From: Sulfurimonas sp.
GTDB taxonomy: Bacteria; Campylobacterota; Campylobacteria; Campylobacterales; Sulfurimonadaceae
NCBI GenBank assembly: GCA_027047745.1
Contig: JALTUB010000378.1
Coordinates: forward strand, 1-28,235
Direction of reading: 5' to 3'
DNA length: 28,235 nt
The notes under the pieces are model-generated. The model did no database searches. It was not told the origin of the DNA and saw nothing but the letters and a program-made list of their open reading frames with translations. The position numbers and the translations under genes are program-made. Shown here in pieces: positions 15,587 to 23,669 of the stretch; positions within the stretch are counted from its first letter, which is position 1; each line of letters opens with the position of its first letter.

Positions 15587-15953
15587 AAAAGAGTGGAAAG
15601 AGCTACTAAGTCCTGAAGCTTTTAATGTAGCAAGACAACATGGGACAGAAGCACCATTTTCTGGAAAATTTTATGACTATAAAGGAGAGGGAGTTTACAA
15701 ATGTATCTGTTGTGACACACCTCTTTTTGAGTCTGAAACTAAGTTTGACTCTGGCACTGGATGGCCAAGTTACTATGAAGCAATAGAAGGTGCTATAAAA
15801 GAAATCAAAGATGAAAGTCATGGTATGATACGAGTAGAGGTAAGATGTTCTTCATGTGATGCACATCTAGGACACCTATTTCCTGATGGCCCAGAACCAA
15901 CAGGACAAAGATATTGCATAAACTCAGTATCTTTAGAATTTGATGAAAATTAA
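15567..15953 (+). CDS. msrB: Peptide-methionine (R)-S-oxide reductase
   Basis: MsrB repairs methionine-R-sulfoxide in oxidised proteins. The protein has 128 residues, a normal length for the single-domain cytoplasmic form. Visible are the zinc ligands CxxC (YKCICCDTPLF, about 46-49) and CSSC (about 95-98), the substrate-binding SGTGWPSYYEAI, GHLFPDGP, and the catalytic cysteine in RYCINSVSLEF. It overlaps the helicase-like gene by 20 bases and so is probably co-transcribed with it. No signal peptide and no fused MsrA domain are present. The restriction endonuclease gene starts eight bases after its stop. Confidence 0.96.
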   Translation: MKITKSEKEWKELLSPEAFNVARQHGTEAPFSGKFYDYKGEGVYKCICCDTPLFESETKFDSGTGWPSYYEAIEGAIKEIKDESHGMIRVEVRCSSCDAHLGHLFPDGPEPTGQRYCINSVSLEFDEN

Positions 15954-15961
15954 GGCTACTT

Positions 15962-16741
15962 ATGGCAATAAAAACACAATACTTCAAAGAGTATAGAAAA
16001 GGGTTAGGTTTTACAAACAAAGATGATGTAAAAAAGTTTTTTGCAGGAAAAGATATAACACCAACAGTTGATTACAACTACATAAAATTATTAAATGCTA
16101 GACTTGTTGAGATAATTAAAAAAATAAATTTATTAGTATCAAACGATATTAAGATAGGTAATATCGATGAGTTTTGCACAGATAGCGTTGAATTAGTTTT
16201 TAATAAACTTAAGAGTAATAATATTATACAAAGATTAAATAATCAAGGGAGAAGACCTGAACAAGTATATTTCTCATGGATGAGAGGATATATTATTTCA
16301 AATTATTTTCTTAAAGCATTAAGTCAAATATTTGAAGTTGGCCTTGAAAATATATCATTAATTGGTGATGATGATTTAGTCGAAATTGAATCTTTCAAAA
16401 GAACGCCGACAGCAGATTTGGAAATTATCCTGCAAAATGGAAATAAATTAAGAGTTGAAGTACAATCTGGATTTCAAGGTACTAATGATATTAAGCAACA
16501 TAAAGTTTTAGAAGCAAAAAGAATTTTTAAAACTGATAGTATCTCTTCAATAGCAATTCATTTTGATTTATTTAATGGACAAGTAGCATTTATAAAATTG
16601 GATGAGATAGAAGATAATAGTGTTAATTGGATTACGAGACAGCAAATGGAAGGTCAAACTGTTTTCAATATAGACCAAAATTATTTTTCGTGGAAACTTA
16701 CTGAAACTCCACCTTCATTAAATGATATATTTGCAGATTGA
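15962..16741 (+). CDS. Putative type II restriction endonuclease (PD-(D/E)xK-like)
   Basis: A 259-residue protein whose identity is inferred mainly from the overlapping C5-cytosine methyltransferase gene. It contains a plausible variant PD-(D/E)xK core: PTADLEIIL (about 144-152) followed by LRVEVQSG (about 158-165), where Asp, Glu and Gln (instead of Lys) would be the metal-binding and catalytic residues. The N-terminal half (FTNKDDVKKFFAGKDITP) is helical and has no recognised motif. AAGG precedes the ATG by seven bases. The gene visually uses many AAT/TTA/ATA codons and looks A+T-richer than its neighbours, suggesting acquisition. Recognition sequence cannot be read from it. A different DNA-binding protein of the restriction system is the main alternative. 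Confidence 0.75.
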   Translation: MAIKTQYFKEYRKGLGFTNKDDVKKFFAGKDITPTVDYNYIKLLNARLVEIIKKINLLVSNDIKIGNIDEFCTDSVELVFNKLKSNNIIQRLNNQGRRPEQVYFSWMRGYIISNYFLKALSQIFEVGLENISLIGDDDLVEIESFKRTPTADLEIILQNGNKLRVEVQSGFQGTNDIKQHKVLEAKRIFKTDSISSIAIHFDLFNGQVAFIKLDEIEDNSVNWITRQQMEGQTVFNIDQNYFSWKLTETPPSLNDIFAD

Positions 16742-16743
16742 AA

Positions 16744-17928
16744 ATGACTAATAAAAAATTTAAAGTTTTAGATTTATTTGCAGGAGTTGGTGGGCTTAGT
16801 TATGGCTTTGCTCATGATGACAATTTTGAAATTGTAGCAGGAAATGAAATTTTACCTGATATGGCCAAAGCATACTCATTAAATCATCCAACAGTTAAAG
16901 TGTATAACTGTGATATAAAAGATTTTGGACTTAAAAATCTTACTAAAGATTTACAAATTAAAAAAGGTGATATAGATTTAATTGTTGGAGGTCCACCTTG
17001 TCAAGCATTTTCAACTGTTGGTAAAAGATTGATTGACGACCCAAGAGGAAAACTCTTTCAAGAATATTATAGAGTCTTAAAAGAATTAAACCCTAAAGTT
17101 TTTTTATTTGAAAATGTTAAAGGACTTTTGTCTATGCAAAAGGGTGAACTATTAAAAACAATTTTATCTCATTTTGAATCATTGGGGTATAAAGTTAAAT
17201 ATGAAGTTTTAAATTCAGCAGATTATGGTGTACCACAAATCAGAGAAAGAGTAATAATAATTGGTACAAAATTAAAGCAAGATTTTGAATATCCTCAACC
17301 AACTCATTCTAATCAAAAAGATAACACTATTTTTAACCAAGATTTAAAACCATACCTGACTTTATCAGAAGCAATAAGTGATTTACCGTTTATTAAAAGT
17401 AACGAAGAAAGTTTTGAATATGCTAGTAAACCAAATAATGAGTTTCAAAAACTAATGAGAAAGAATGCTCCTGAAAAATTAATGGATCATAATGCACCAA
17501 AAAATAATGATAAATTAGTACGACTTATGGAGTGTTTGCCTGATGGTGGAACACCACGAGATGTACCAGAAGAGTTACGACCTAAATCAGGATTTAAAAA
17601 TACCTATTGTAGATTATGGTGGAATAGACCATCGACAACAATTACTAGAAATTTAAGTACACCATCATCATCAAGATGTATTCACCCTAAGACACCTCGT
17701 CCACTTACAACAAGAGAAGGAGCAAGAATACAATGTTTTCCAGATAATTATATATTTTATGGTTCAAGAAGCTCAAAAAATCTACAAATAGGAAATGCTG
17801 TGCCAACCTTTTTATCAATAGCTTTAAAAAATTCGATTAAAAAGCATTTAAAAACAGATAGCAAATATTTGAAAAATAACAAGATAAAAAAGAAAAAGTT
17901 TGAGCTTTTCACTGAAAAAGCAAGTTAA
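16744..17928 (+). CDS. C5-cytosine-specific DNA methyltransferase of a type II restriction-modification system
   Basis: It transfers a methyl group from SAM to the C5 of cytosine in a specific site, protecting host DNA. Motifs appear in canonical order: I VLDLFAGVGGLSYGF, IV GGPPCQAFSTVG with the catalytic Cys (residue 86 from this ATG), VI ENVKGLL, VIII QIRERVIIIG, a target-recognition region between about 240 and 310, IX RPSTTITRNLS and X LQIGNAVPTF. All catalytic motifs look intact. The reading frame also opens at a TTG (16738), overlapping the endonuclease stop, but the ATG two codons later is preferred. No ribosome binding site is clear, so translational coupling to the endonuclease is likely. 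The target sequence is not deducible by eye. Confidence 0.95.
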   Translation: MTNKKFKVLDLFAGVGGLSYGFAHDDNFEIVAGNEILPDMAKAYSLNHPTVKVYNCDIKDFGLKNLTKDLQIKKGDIDLIVGGPPCQAFSTVGKRLIDDPRGKLFQEYYRVLKELNPKVFLFENVKGLLSMQKGELLKTILSHFESLGYKVKYEVLNSADYGVPQIRERVIIIGTKLKQDFEYPQPTHSNQKDNTIFNQDLKPYLTLSEAISDLPFIKSNEESFEYASKPNNEFQKLMRKNAPEKLMDHNAPKNNDKLVRLMECLPDGGTPRDVPEELRPKSGFKNTYCRLWWNRPSTTITRNLSTPSSSRCIHPKTPRPLTTREGARIQCFPDNYIFYGSRSSKNLQIGNAVPTFLSIALKNSIKKHLKTDSKYLKNNKIKKKKFELFTEKAS

Positions 17929-17953
17929 TGATACAATTTATCTTTAATTTGAT

Positions 17954-17959
17954 TATAAT
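17954..17959 (+). promoter_or_regulatory. -10 box of the cyclophilin gene
   Basis: TATAAT, 17 bases before the ATG at 17977; AAAAGGA is the ribosome binding site between them. This gives ppiA and pit a promoter independent of the restriction-modification genes. Confidence 0.5.
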
Positions 17960-17976
17960 ACACAAAAAGGAAAAAA

Positions 17977-18510
17977 ATGATAAAAAAAATATTTATACTA
18001 CTACTCACACTTAGTGCTACTCTTTTTGCAGCTAACCCTCATGTGGTTTTAGAAACAACACAAGGTAAGATTGAAATTGAACTGTTTCCTGATGTTGCTC
18101 CTTTAGCTGTTGAAAATTTTACAACTCATATCAAAGATGGATATTATAATGGAGTTGCATTTCATAGGATTATTCATAACTTCATGATCCAAGGTGGTGA
18201 TCCTACTGAAACTGGTCGTGGTGGAGAGAGTATCTGGAAAAAACCTTTTAAAGATGAATTTAAAAACAAGGTCTTTGATAAAGCTGGGATACTTGCTATG
18301 GCAAATGCAGGTCCATGGACAAACGGAAGTCAGTTTTTTATCACAACAGCTCCGACCCCTTGGTTAAATGGACATCACACTATTTTTGGTCAAATTACAC
18401 CTGACTCATTTGTAGCACTAAAAAAATTAAACGATGTTGCAACTACAGGAAGAAGTGGTGGATATAGACCCCTAGAGCGTCAAGAGATTATAAAAGCGTA
18501 TGTGAAGTAA
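17977..18510 (+). CDS. ppiA: Secreted cyclophilin-type peptidyl-prolyl cis-trans isomerase
   Basis: Cyclophilin of 177 residues that accelerates proline isomerisation during protein folding. The signal peptide MIKKIFILLLTLSATLFA|ANPH indicates the periplasm. The cyclophilin fold is seen in GKIEIELFPDVAPLAVENF, the active-site FHRIIHNFMIQGGDPTETGRGG, LAMANAGPWTNGSQFFITTAPTPWLNGHHTIFG and the terminal IIKAYVK. AAAAGGA precedes the ATG. It is followed three bases later by the phosphate permease gene. It is the second secreted isomerase in the window, of a fold unrelated to the PEB4-like parvulin. Confidence 0.95.
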   Translation: MIKKIFILLLTLSATLFAANPHVVLETTQGKIEIELFPDVAPLAVENFTTHIKDGYYNGVAFHRIIHNFMIQGGDPTETGRGGESIWKKPFKDEFKNKVFDKAGILAMANAGPWTNGSQFFITTAPTPWLNGHHTIFGQITPDSFVALKKLNDVATTGRSGGYRPLERQEIIKAYVK

Positions 18511-18513
18511 ACC

Positions 18514-20160
18514 ATGGAAATCCAAACAATGAAAAAACTTGAACAAGAAGCACTTAAAAAAAATGGTACTGACTTTACAAGATTGGGTTTCGCCCTATTT
18601 TTTATGGTGGCAGTTCTTGCTTATAGTTTTTTAAGCAATGGTGGCATTCCTAACAACATGTTCTTAGCAGTTGCAGCTTTGATTGGTGCATATATGGCTA
18701 TGAATATTGGTGCAAATGATGTTGCAAACAATGTTGGTCCTGCTGTTGGTTCTAGTGCCATGACTATGACTATGGCTATTGTTATCGCTGCGATTTTTGA
18801 AGCAAGTGGCGCTCTCATTGCAGGTGGTGAAGTTGTTGGTACTATAAAAAAAGGTATCATTGACATTGGTGCTTTTGGTGGAAATCCTGATGAGTTTATC
18901 TGGGCTATGATGGCTGCTCTTTTAGCAGCTGCTTTATGGTTAAACTTTGCAACAATGATGCGTGCGCCAGTTTCAACAACACACTCTATAGTTGGTGGAG
19001 TCATGGGAGCAGGTATCGCTGCTGCTGGTTTTAGTATAGTTTCTTGGTCAACTATGGGCAAGATTGTTGCTTCTTGGGTTATTTCTCCTGTTCTTGGTGG
19101 TATTATTGCTGCTGTTTTTCTATTTTCCATAAAAAAGTCAATAGTATTTCAAGAGGACAAAATTGCTGCTGCGAAGAGATGGGTGCCAGTTTTTGTAGCC
19201 ATTATGTCTTGGGCATTTGTAACTTACCTAACACTAAAAGGTCTTAAGAAAATATGGCCACAAGTTGTAGATATTTTAAACTATATTCCTCTTGTATCCA
19301 TGGAGATGACTAAGAAACCATCTTTTTCTACAGCCCTTATACTAGGTGCAATATCAGCAGTTATTATCTTTATACTAACAAAAAGAAAACTTGTATCTAA
19401 CACGACAAAACTTGAAAACTCAAGAGAGTCTGTAAATACTCTTTTTACTATACCTCTTATCTTCTCAGCTGCACTGCTAAGTTTTGCTCACGGTGCAAAC
19501 GATGTAGCAAATGCTGTTGGTCCACTTGCAGCCATCAATGATGCTGTTGTAAATGGAGGGGTTGCTTCTAAGGCAAGTATCCCTTTATGGGTCATGGGTG
19601 TTGGGGCTTTAGGGATAGCACTTGGTCTTGGTCTTTATGGTCCAAAACTGATACGAACTGTCGGAAGTGAAATCACAGAGTTAAATCAGATTCGTGCCTT
19701 TTCTATAGCGATGGCAGCATCTATAACAGTTATTATCGCTTCTCAACTAGGGCTTCCTGTAAGTTCTACTCATATAGCTATTGGTGGTGTATTTGGTGTT
19801 GGTTTCTTACGAGAATATCTGCATCTAAATGATAAATCTAACATCATTGATGAAGAAAAATTAGTTATTGCAGAAGAAAAAAGCACTTTAAATGCTTATC
19901 AAACAGAACTATCTAAACTAGAAGCAAAAAAAGAAAAAGAACAAAGTGATTATGAGAGAGTTGTAGAGCTTTACAAACTTATTGCAGGTGAAGAGAAGCT
20001 TATCAAATCAGCTAAAAAACATATAAAAAAGAATAAAAAGATAGAGTATGTTAAAAGAGATGCTATAAGAAAAATAGTTGCTGCTTGGATCATAACTGTT
20101 CCAGCTGCAGCTATCTTAGCAGGACTTATTTTTTATATGATAAAAGGAATAATGGTTTAA
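18514..20160 (+). CDS. Low-affinity inorganic phosphate transporter, PHO4/Pit family
   Basis: Inner-membrane permease of 548 residues, importing inorganic phosphate (with a cation). The internal duplication typical of the family is clear: AYMAMNIGANDVANNVGPAVG in the first half and LSFAHGANDVANAVGPLAA in the second, plus PVSTTHSIVGGVMGAG and PVSSTHIAIGGVFGVG. About ten transmembrane segments are seen. A soluble, charged coiled-coil insert (residues about 440-515, EEKLVIAEEKSTLNAYQTEL onward) separates the last helix (IVAAWIITVPAAAILAGLIF). The ATG at 18514 lacks a good ribosome binding site; the ATG at 18529 has GGAA upstream and could be the true start. It ends overlapping the stop of convergent folP by four bases. 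Confidence 0.93.
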   Translation: MEIQTMKKLEQEALKKNGTDFTRLGFALFFMVAVLAYSFLSNGGIPNNMFLAVAALIGAYMAMNIGANDVANNVGPAVGSSAMTMTMAIVIAAIFEASGALIAGGEVVGTIKKGIIDIGAFGGNPDEFIWAMMAALLAAALWLNFATMMRAPVSTTHSIVGGVMGAGIAAAGFSIVSWSTMGKIVASWVISPVLGGIIAAVFLFSIKKSIVFQEDKIAAAKRWVPVFVAIMSWAFVTYLTLKGLKKIWPQVVDILNYIPLVSMEMTKKPSFSTALILGAISAVIIFILTKRKLVSNTTKLENSRESVNTLFTIPLIFSAALLSFAHGANDVANAVGPLAAINDAVVNGGVASKASIPLWVMGVGALGIALGLGLYGPKLIRTVGSEITELNQIRAFSIAMAASITVIIASQLGLPVSSTHIAIGGVFGVGFLREYLHLNDKSNIIDEEKLVIAEEKSTLNAYQTELSKLEAKKEKEQSDYERVVELYKLIAGEEKLIKSAKKHIKKNKKIEYVKRDAIRKIVAAWIITVPAAAILAGLIFYMIKGIMV

Positions 20161-21299
20161 ACTTTTAAAAGTGCTTCTTGTAAAAGAAGTGCTTGTTTAT
20201 GTTCATAAACATCATGAACTCTAAGCATTGAAGATCCATTTCTAACAGCTTCAAGATGAAGAGCAAGAGTTCCACCAAGTCTATCTTGTGCCTCTGATTT
20301 TGATATTTTATCAATCATAGACTTTCTTGACGCTCCAACTAAAAGCTCTCTGTTTAAACTCATAAAATGTTCTAAATGTTTAATAAGCTTTAGATTATCA
20401 TCTATAGTTTTGCCAAAACCGATACCAACATCCAACACAATATCTTTGATACCAAAACTCTCAGCTTTTTGGATCCTTTGTTCAAAAAAATCATAAATAT
20501 CATTTAAAATACTATTATAAGTAGGATTGTCTTGCATAGTTTGTGGTGTGCCTTGCATGTGCATTATAACAGCAGTTGCCTCGTACTCTGCACAAAGTTT
20601 ACAGACCTCATCATCCTCAAGTCCTGTTATATCATTTATGATGTTAAATCCTGATTCTAAGGCTTGTGAAATAACCAGAGGAGTATAACTATCACAACTA
20701 AAGCGTACTTTTTCATAAAGTTTTTCTTCTCTTATAGCTTTAAATATTGGCTTTACTCTATCTAGCTCATCTTTTGCATCTACTATAACTGCGTTTGGAC
20801 GAGAGGAGACACCACCGATGTCTATAATATCAGCACCCTGCTCTATCATCTGCTCTATCTTTTTTATGGCATCTTTGTCCAAAAATCTACTTCCACTAAA
20901 AAAGCTATCATCATTTGCATTTATTACACCCATTATCTGAGTTGGCTTTTTCTTTTTAGCTTTAAGTATCTTTTGTAACTCTCTTGCTAAATCTTTAAGA
21001 CCAAAGGGTTGAGCTAACTCTTTTTTGCTAAGTATCTCTAACTCTCTTTTTGTTGCTATCAAGATACAATCAACACTAGGAGTTCGAGCGATAACAGTTC
21101 CACGAGGTACTGCTGTGTCAGCTCCAACAGAGAGTGCATCTTGTTTTAAAATATTTGCCGCTCCAACATGAAGCTCTTTGATGTATATGATAAAATGTTC
21201 AGCTTTTGATGCTAAAATCTTTACACCACCACCATCTACACCGAGTTCACGCAGATACTCTTTTATATCAATATCATTAGATAATCTTTGAACTTGCAC
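20157..21299 (-). CDS. folP: Dihydropteroate synthase (long form)
   Basis: It condenses 4-aminobenzoate with hydroxymethyl-dihydropterin diphosphate in folate synthesis, and is the sulfonamide target. The enzyme has 380 residues: an N-terminal extension of about 135 residues, then the TIM-barrel core with IMGVINANDDSFFSGSR, GADIIDIGGVSSRPNA, NIINDITGLEDDE, VIMHMQGTPQTMQ, DVGIGFGKT and LVGASRKSMI. The long N-terminal extension is, to my knowledge, usual in Campylobacterota. Its start overlaps the stop of the upstream delta-prime gene by one base. It is the last gene of the rppH operon. Weak hairpins lie in its 3' end, opposite the phosphate permease stop. Confidence 0.96.
   Translation of the reverse strand: MQVQRLSNDIDIKEYLRELGVDGGGVKILASKAEHFIIYIKELHVGAANILKQDALSVGADTAVPRGTVIARTPSVDCILIATKRELEILSKKELAQPFGLKDLARELQKILKAKKKKPTQIMGVINANDDSFFSGSRFLDKDAIKKIEQMIEQGADIIDIGGVSSRPNAVIVDAKDELDRVKPIFKAIREEKLYEKVRFSCDSYTPLVISQALESGFNIINDITGLEDDEVCKLCAEYEATAVIMHMQGTPQTMQDNPTYNSILNDIYDFFEQRIQKAESFGIKDIVLDVGIGFGKTIDDNLKLIKHLEHFMSLNRELLVGASRKSMIDKISKSEAQDRLGGTLALHLEAVRNGSSMLRVHDVYEHKQALLLQEALLKV
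20169..20210. terminator. Adjacent hairpins at the pit/folP convergent junction
   Basis: An 11-bp stem with two G-T pairs (20169-20179 with 20184-20194, loop GTAA) is followed by a 7-bp perfect inverted repeat (GTTTATG/CATAAAC, 20195-20210). Both lie in the folP coding end and could slow or end transcription arriving from the permease gene. No strong T run is present. Confidence 0.3.
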
Positions 21300-21916
21300 T
21301 ATTTTTCTCTTACAAATTGCATAACAATCATAGCTAAAACACTTTGTGGTCTTGAGTTAAGGTCTAACAACCTATAAGCCTTGTCAAAACTCTCAATCTG
21401 AGAAGTAGTAAGTATCAGCTTATCCTCAACTGTTGCTTTATAAAATAGTGCTTCAACCAACTCTTTAGCATCATTCTTTTTTACTCTTGCATTCTCTTTT
21501 AAAAATGCAAAAACTTCTTTATAGTCTATTCGTGCAAGATTTAAAGAGATTGATATTTTTTCATGAGAGGTGTTATGTTTTAAGATAGGAAGACGAGACC
21601 TAACAGTTGGTAAAAGGTTTGACTTTGTTGGAGAGATAATTATAAACTCGATATTAACAGGTGGTTCTTCTAAAAGTTTTAAAAGAGAGTTTTGGGCAAC
21701 TGCTGTAAACTCTAGGGCTGCTAAGACTATATATTTTGTTTGAGATTCACTTATATATGCTTCACTAACAACAGCTTTAGCATGTTCTATTTTAAAATTT
21801 TCTTCGATGAATTTTACAACACGCAAAGGTTTTAACTCAGATTCAAGTCTCTCAACCTCAACTTCAAGCTCTGAAGATATAAGTATATGACCTTTTAGTT
21901 TTTCAAGAAGTGGCAT
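21299..21916 (-). CDS. holB: Short DNA polymerase III delta-prime subunit
   Basis: Clamp-loader subunit of the replicative polymerase. At 205 residues it is much shorter than E. coli HolB (334). The segment FTAVAQNSLLKLLEEPPVNIEFIIISPTKSNLLPTVRSRLPIL is the diagnostic AAA+ sensor region; RSRL stands in place of the usual SRC motif. No Walker A and no zinc-binding cysteine cluster are present, and the third (collar) domain is reduced. By gene order it corresponds to HP1231 of H. pylori. It overlaps hobA by 14 bases at its 5' end and folP by one base at its 3' end. The call relies on these motifs plus the conserved block. Confidence 0.88.
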   Translation of the reverse strand: MPLLEKLKGHILISSELEVEVERLESELKPLRVVKFIEENFKIEHAKAVVSEAYISESQTKYIVLAALEFTAVAQNSLLKLLEEPPVNIEFIIISPTKSNLLPTVRSRLPILKHNTSHEKISISLNLARIDYKEVFAFLKENARVKKNDAKELVEALFYKATVEDKLILTTSQIESFDKAYRLLDLNSRPQSVLAMIVMQFVREK

Positions 21917-22451
21917 CTACTTCTCCAAACATAGCTGCATTTAATGAGGAGTTAAAAAGTTTATAAAGCTGTAGAAGTTTTATATCAAGTGATTTATCAT
22001 AGGATTTCAGAGCAAAGGCATTGTTTAGTTCTTCGTCAAATATCCAAAAATAACTATCATCTTGTCTTTTTGCTATATCACTTCGTTTATCATCGCCCTT
22101 TCCAATATACCAAAAAAAGTATTCATTTTTATATGATTGGTCTATCATATCATCAACCATATCAATCATATCTCCACCATTAATATAATCAAAATGTGGG
22201 TAAATAGCATCTATACTTATGATAGAAATCGGTGGTCTATCAAATGAGATACTGTTTAAAGAACTTAGTATGTAACTCTCTAGCCATTTTCGATTTTCAT
22301 CAGTGATTAAAATGATAGTTTTACCAAGCAGTATTTGCTCTAGTGCATGAGAGGTTGCTTTTGTCCAGTCAAATCTTTGCTCTTCTAACCAACTTAGTAT
22401 CGCTCCCTCTTCTCGTATTGCATCTAAAGTCCACTGTGAAAATTCATCCAT
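21903..22451 (-). CDS. hobA: HobA, DnaA-binding replication-initiation factor
   Basis: HobA binds the N-terminal domain of DnaA and promotes its assembly at the origin in Helicobacter, playing a DiaA-like role. The protein has 182 residues, matching the usual length. The sequence FSQWTLDAIREEGAILSWLEEQRFDWT at the N-terminus and the alternating helix-strand pattern (KTIILITDENRKWLESYIL, PPISIISIDAIYPHFDYING) fit a HobA/SIS-like fold. It sits between lysC and holB, as HP1230 does. It is followed by an overlapping holB. This gene is a strong marker of the phylum Campylobacterota. Confidence 0.92.
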   Translation of the reverse strand: MDEFSQWTLDAIREEGAILSWLEEQRFDWTKATSHALEQILLGKTIILITDENRKWLESYILSSLNSISFDRPPISIISIDAIYPHFDYINGGDMIDMVDDMIDQSYKNEYFFWYIGKGDDKRSDIAKRQDDSYFWIFDEELNNAFALKSYDKSLDIKLLQLYKLFNSSLNAAMFGEVDATS

Positions 22452-22457
22452 GAGAGT

Positions 22458-23669
22458 TTACTTATCTAACTCATAAGCATCATGCAGACTGCGAACAGCA
22501 AGTTCTGCATACTTTTCATCTATAACCATAGAAATCTTTATCTCTGATGTTGCTATCATGTTTATGTTTATATTGTTATCTGCCATGATTGAAAATGCTT
22601 TAGCTGCAACACCTGTATGACTTCTCATACCAACACCAACAACTGAAACTTTACAAATATCTTCATTGTAAGAGTCAGCTTTAATCTCTCCATCTTGAAC
22701 AAAGGAATCAACTATCTTTTTTGCGTCCTGCAAATCACCTACAGGAACTGTGAAGTCAATATTTGTAGTGTCATCGTGTGATTTGTTTTGAATAATCATA
22801 TCAACATTTACTTCTTCATCTGCAAGGCGATTGAAAAAATCAGATGCGATACCTGGTCTATCTTTAACTCCCATAAGAGAGATACGAGCTTGATTTCTAT
22901 CCAATGCGATTCCACTTACTAATGGTGCTTCCATGATATTTTCTTCCTTAGTTATTAATGTTCCCTCTTCATCAGAGAAACTTGTTCTTGTTACTAGATT
23001 TACATTAAGTTTTTTTGCCATCTCGACTGAACGATTTTGCAATACTTTCGCACCTAAAGATGCAAGTTCTAACATCTCTTCATAAGAGATTTTATCTAGT
23101 TTTTTTGCCTTTGGTTCTATGCGAGGGTCAGTAGTAAATATCCCACTTACATCTGTATATATCTCACACAAATCAGCTTTTAAAGCTCCTGCAATAGCAA
23201 CAGCACTTAAATCACTTCCACCTCTTCCAAGAGTTGTAACATCTCCATTTTCATTTACACCCTGAAAACCAGCAACTACAACTATCTTTCCACCTCCAAG
23301 TGCTTCATGCATAGCTTGAGGATTTATCTCTTCTATCCTCGCTTTTGTATGATGTTTATCTGTAACAATACCCGCTTTTCTACCAGTCATAGCTGTTGCT
23401 TCATGACCCATCTCTTGAAGTGCGATTGAAAGCAACGAGGCTGTAACTCTCTCTCCTGCACTTAAAAGCATATCCATTTCAGCCTGTGCAGGGTTTTTAG
23501 AAAAATGCTGGGCATATCCAACTAGCTTATTTGTCTCTCCACTCATAGCTGAAACAACTACAACGACATCATTACCATCTTTTTTAGTTGCACTTACACG
23601 ATTGGCTACATTTTGTATTCGCTCTAAGTCACCAACGCTTGTTCCACCAAATTTTTGAACTATTAACAT
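22458..23669 (-). CDS. lysC: Aspartate kinase
   Basis: First enzyme of the aspartate family pathway (lysine, threonine, methionine, diaminopimelate): it phosphorylates L-aspartate. It has 403 residues, the size of monofunctional aspartokinases. QKFGGTSVGD (4-13) is the ATP-binding opening motif; GGSDLSAVAIAGAL and EIYTDVSGIFTTDPR are family signatures. Residues about 260-403 hold two ACT domains (SLMGVKDRPGIASDFF, KVSVVGVGMRSHTGVAAKAF), the sites for lysine/threonine feedback. Its ATG follows the stop of rppH without a gap; hobA starts six bases after its stop. Confidence 0.97.
   Translation of the reverse strand: MLIVQKFGGTSVGDLERIQNVANRVSATKKDGNDVVVVVSAMSGETNKLVGYAQHFSKNPAQAEMDMLLSAGERVTASLLSIALQEMGHEATAMTGRKAGIVTDKHHTKARIEEINPQAMHEALGGGKIVVVAGFQGVNENGDVTTLGRGGSDLSAVAIAGALKADLCEIYTDVSGIFTTDPRIEPKAKKLDKISYEEMLELASLGAKVLQNRSVEMAKKLNVNLVTRTSFSDEEGTLITKEENIMEAPLVSGIALDRNQARISLMGVKDRPGIASDFFNRLADEEVNVDMIIQNKSHDDTTNIDFTVPVGDLQDAKKIVDSFVQDGEIKADSYNEDICKVSVVGVGMRSHTGVAAKAFSIMADNNININMIATSEIKISMVIDEKYAELAVRSLHDAYELDK

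Noticed and set aside
18621..19130. A 169-codon open frame on the minus strand.
   Set aside because: It is antisense to the phosphate permease; Ala/Ile/Pro-rich composition is the mirror of a membrane-protein gene.
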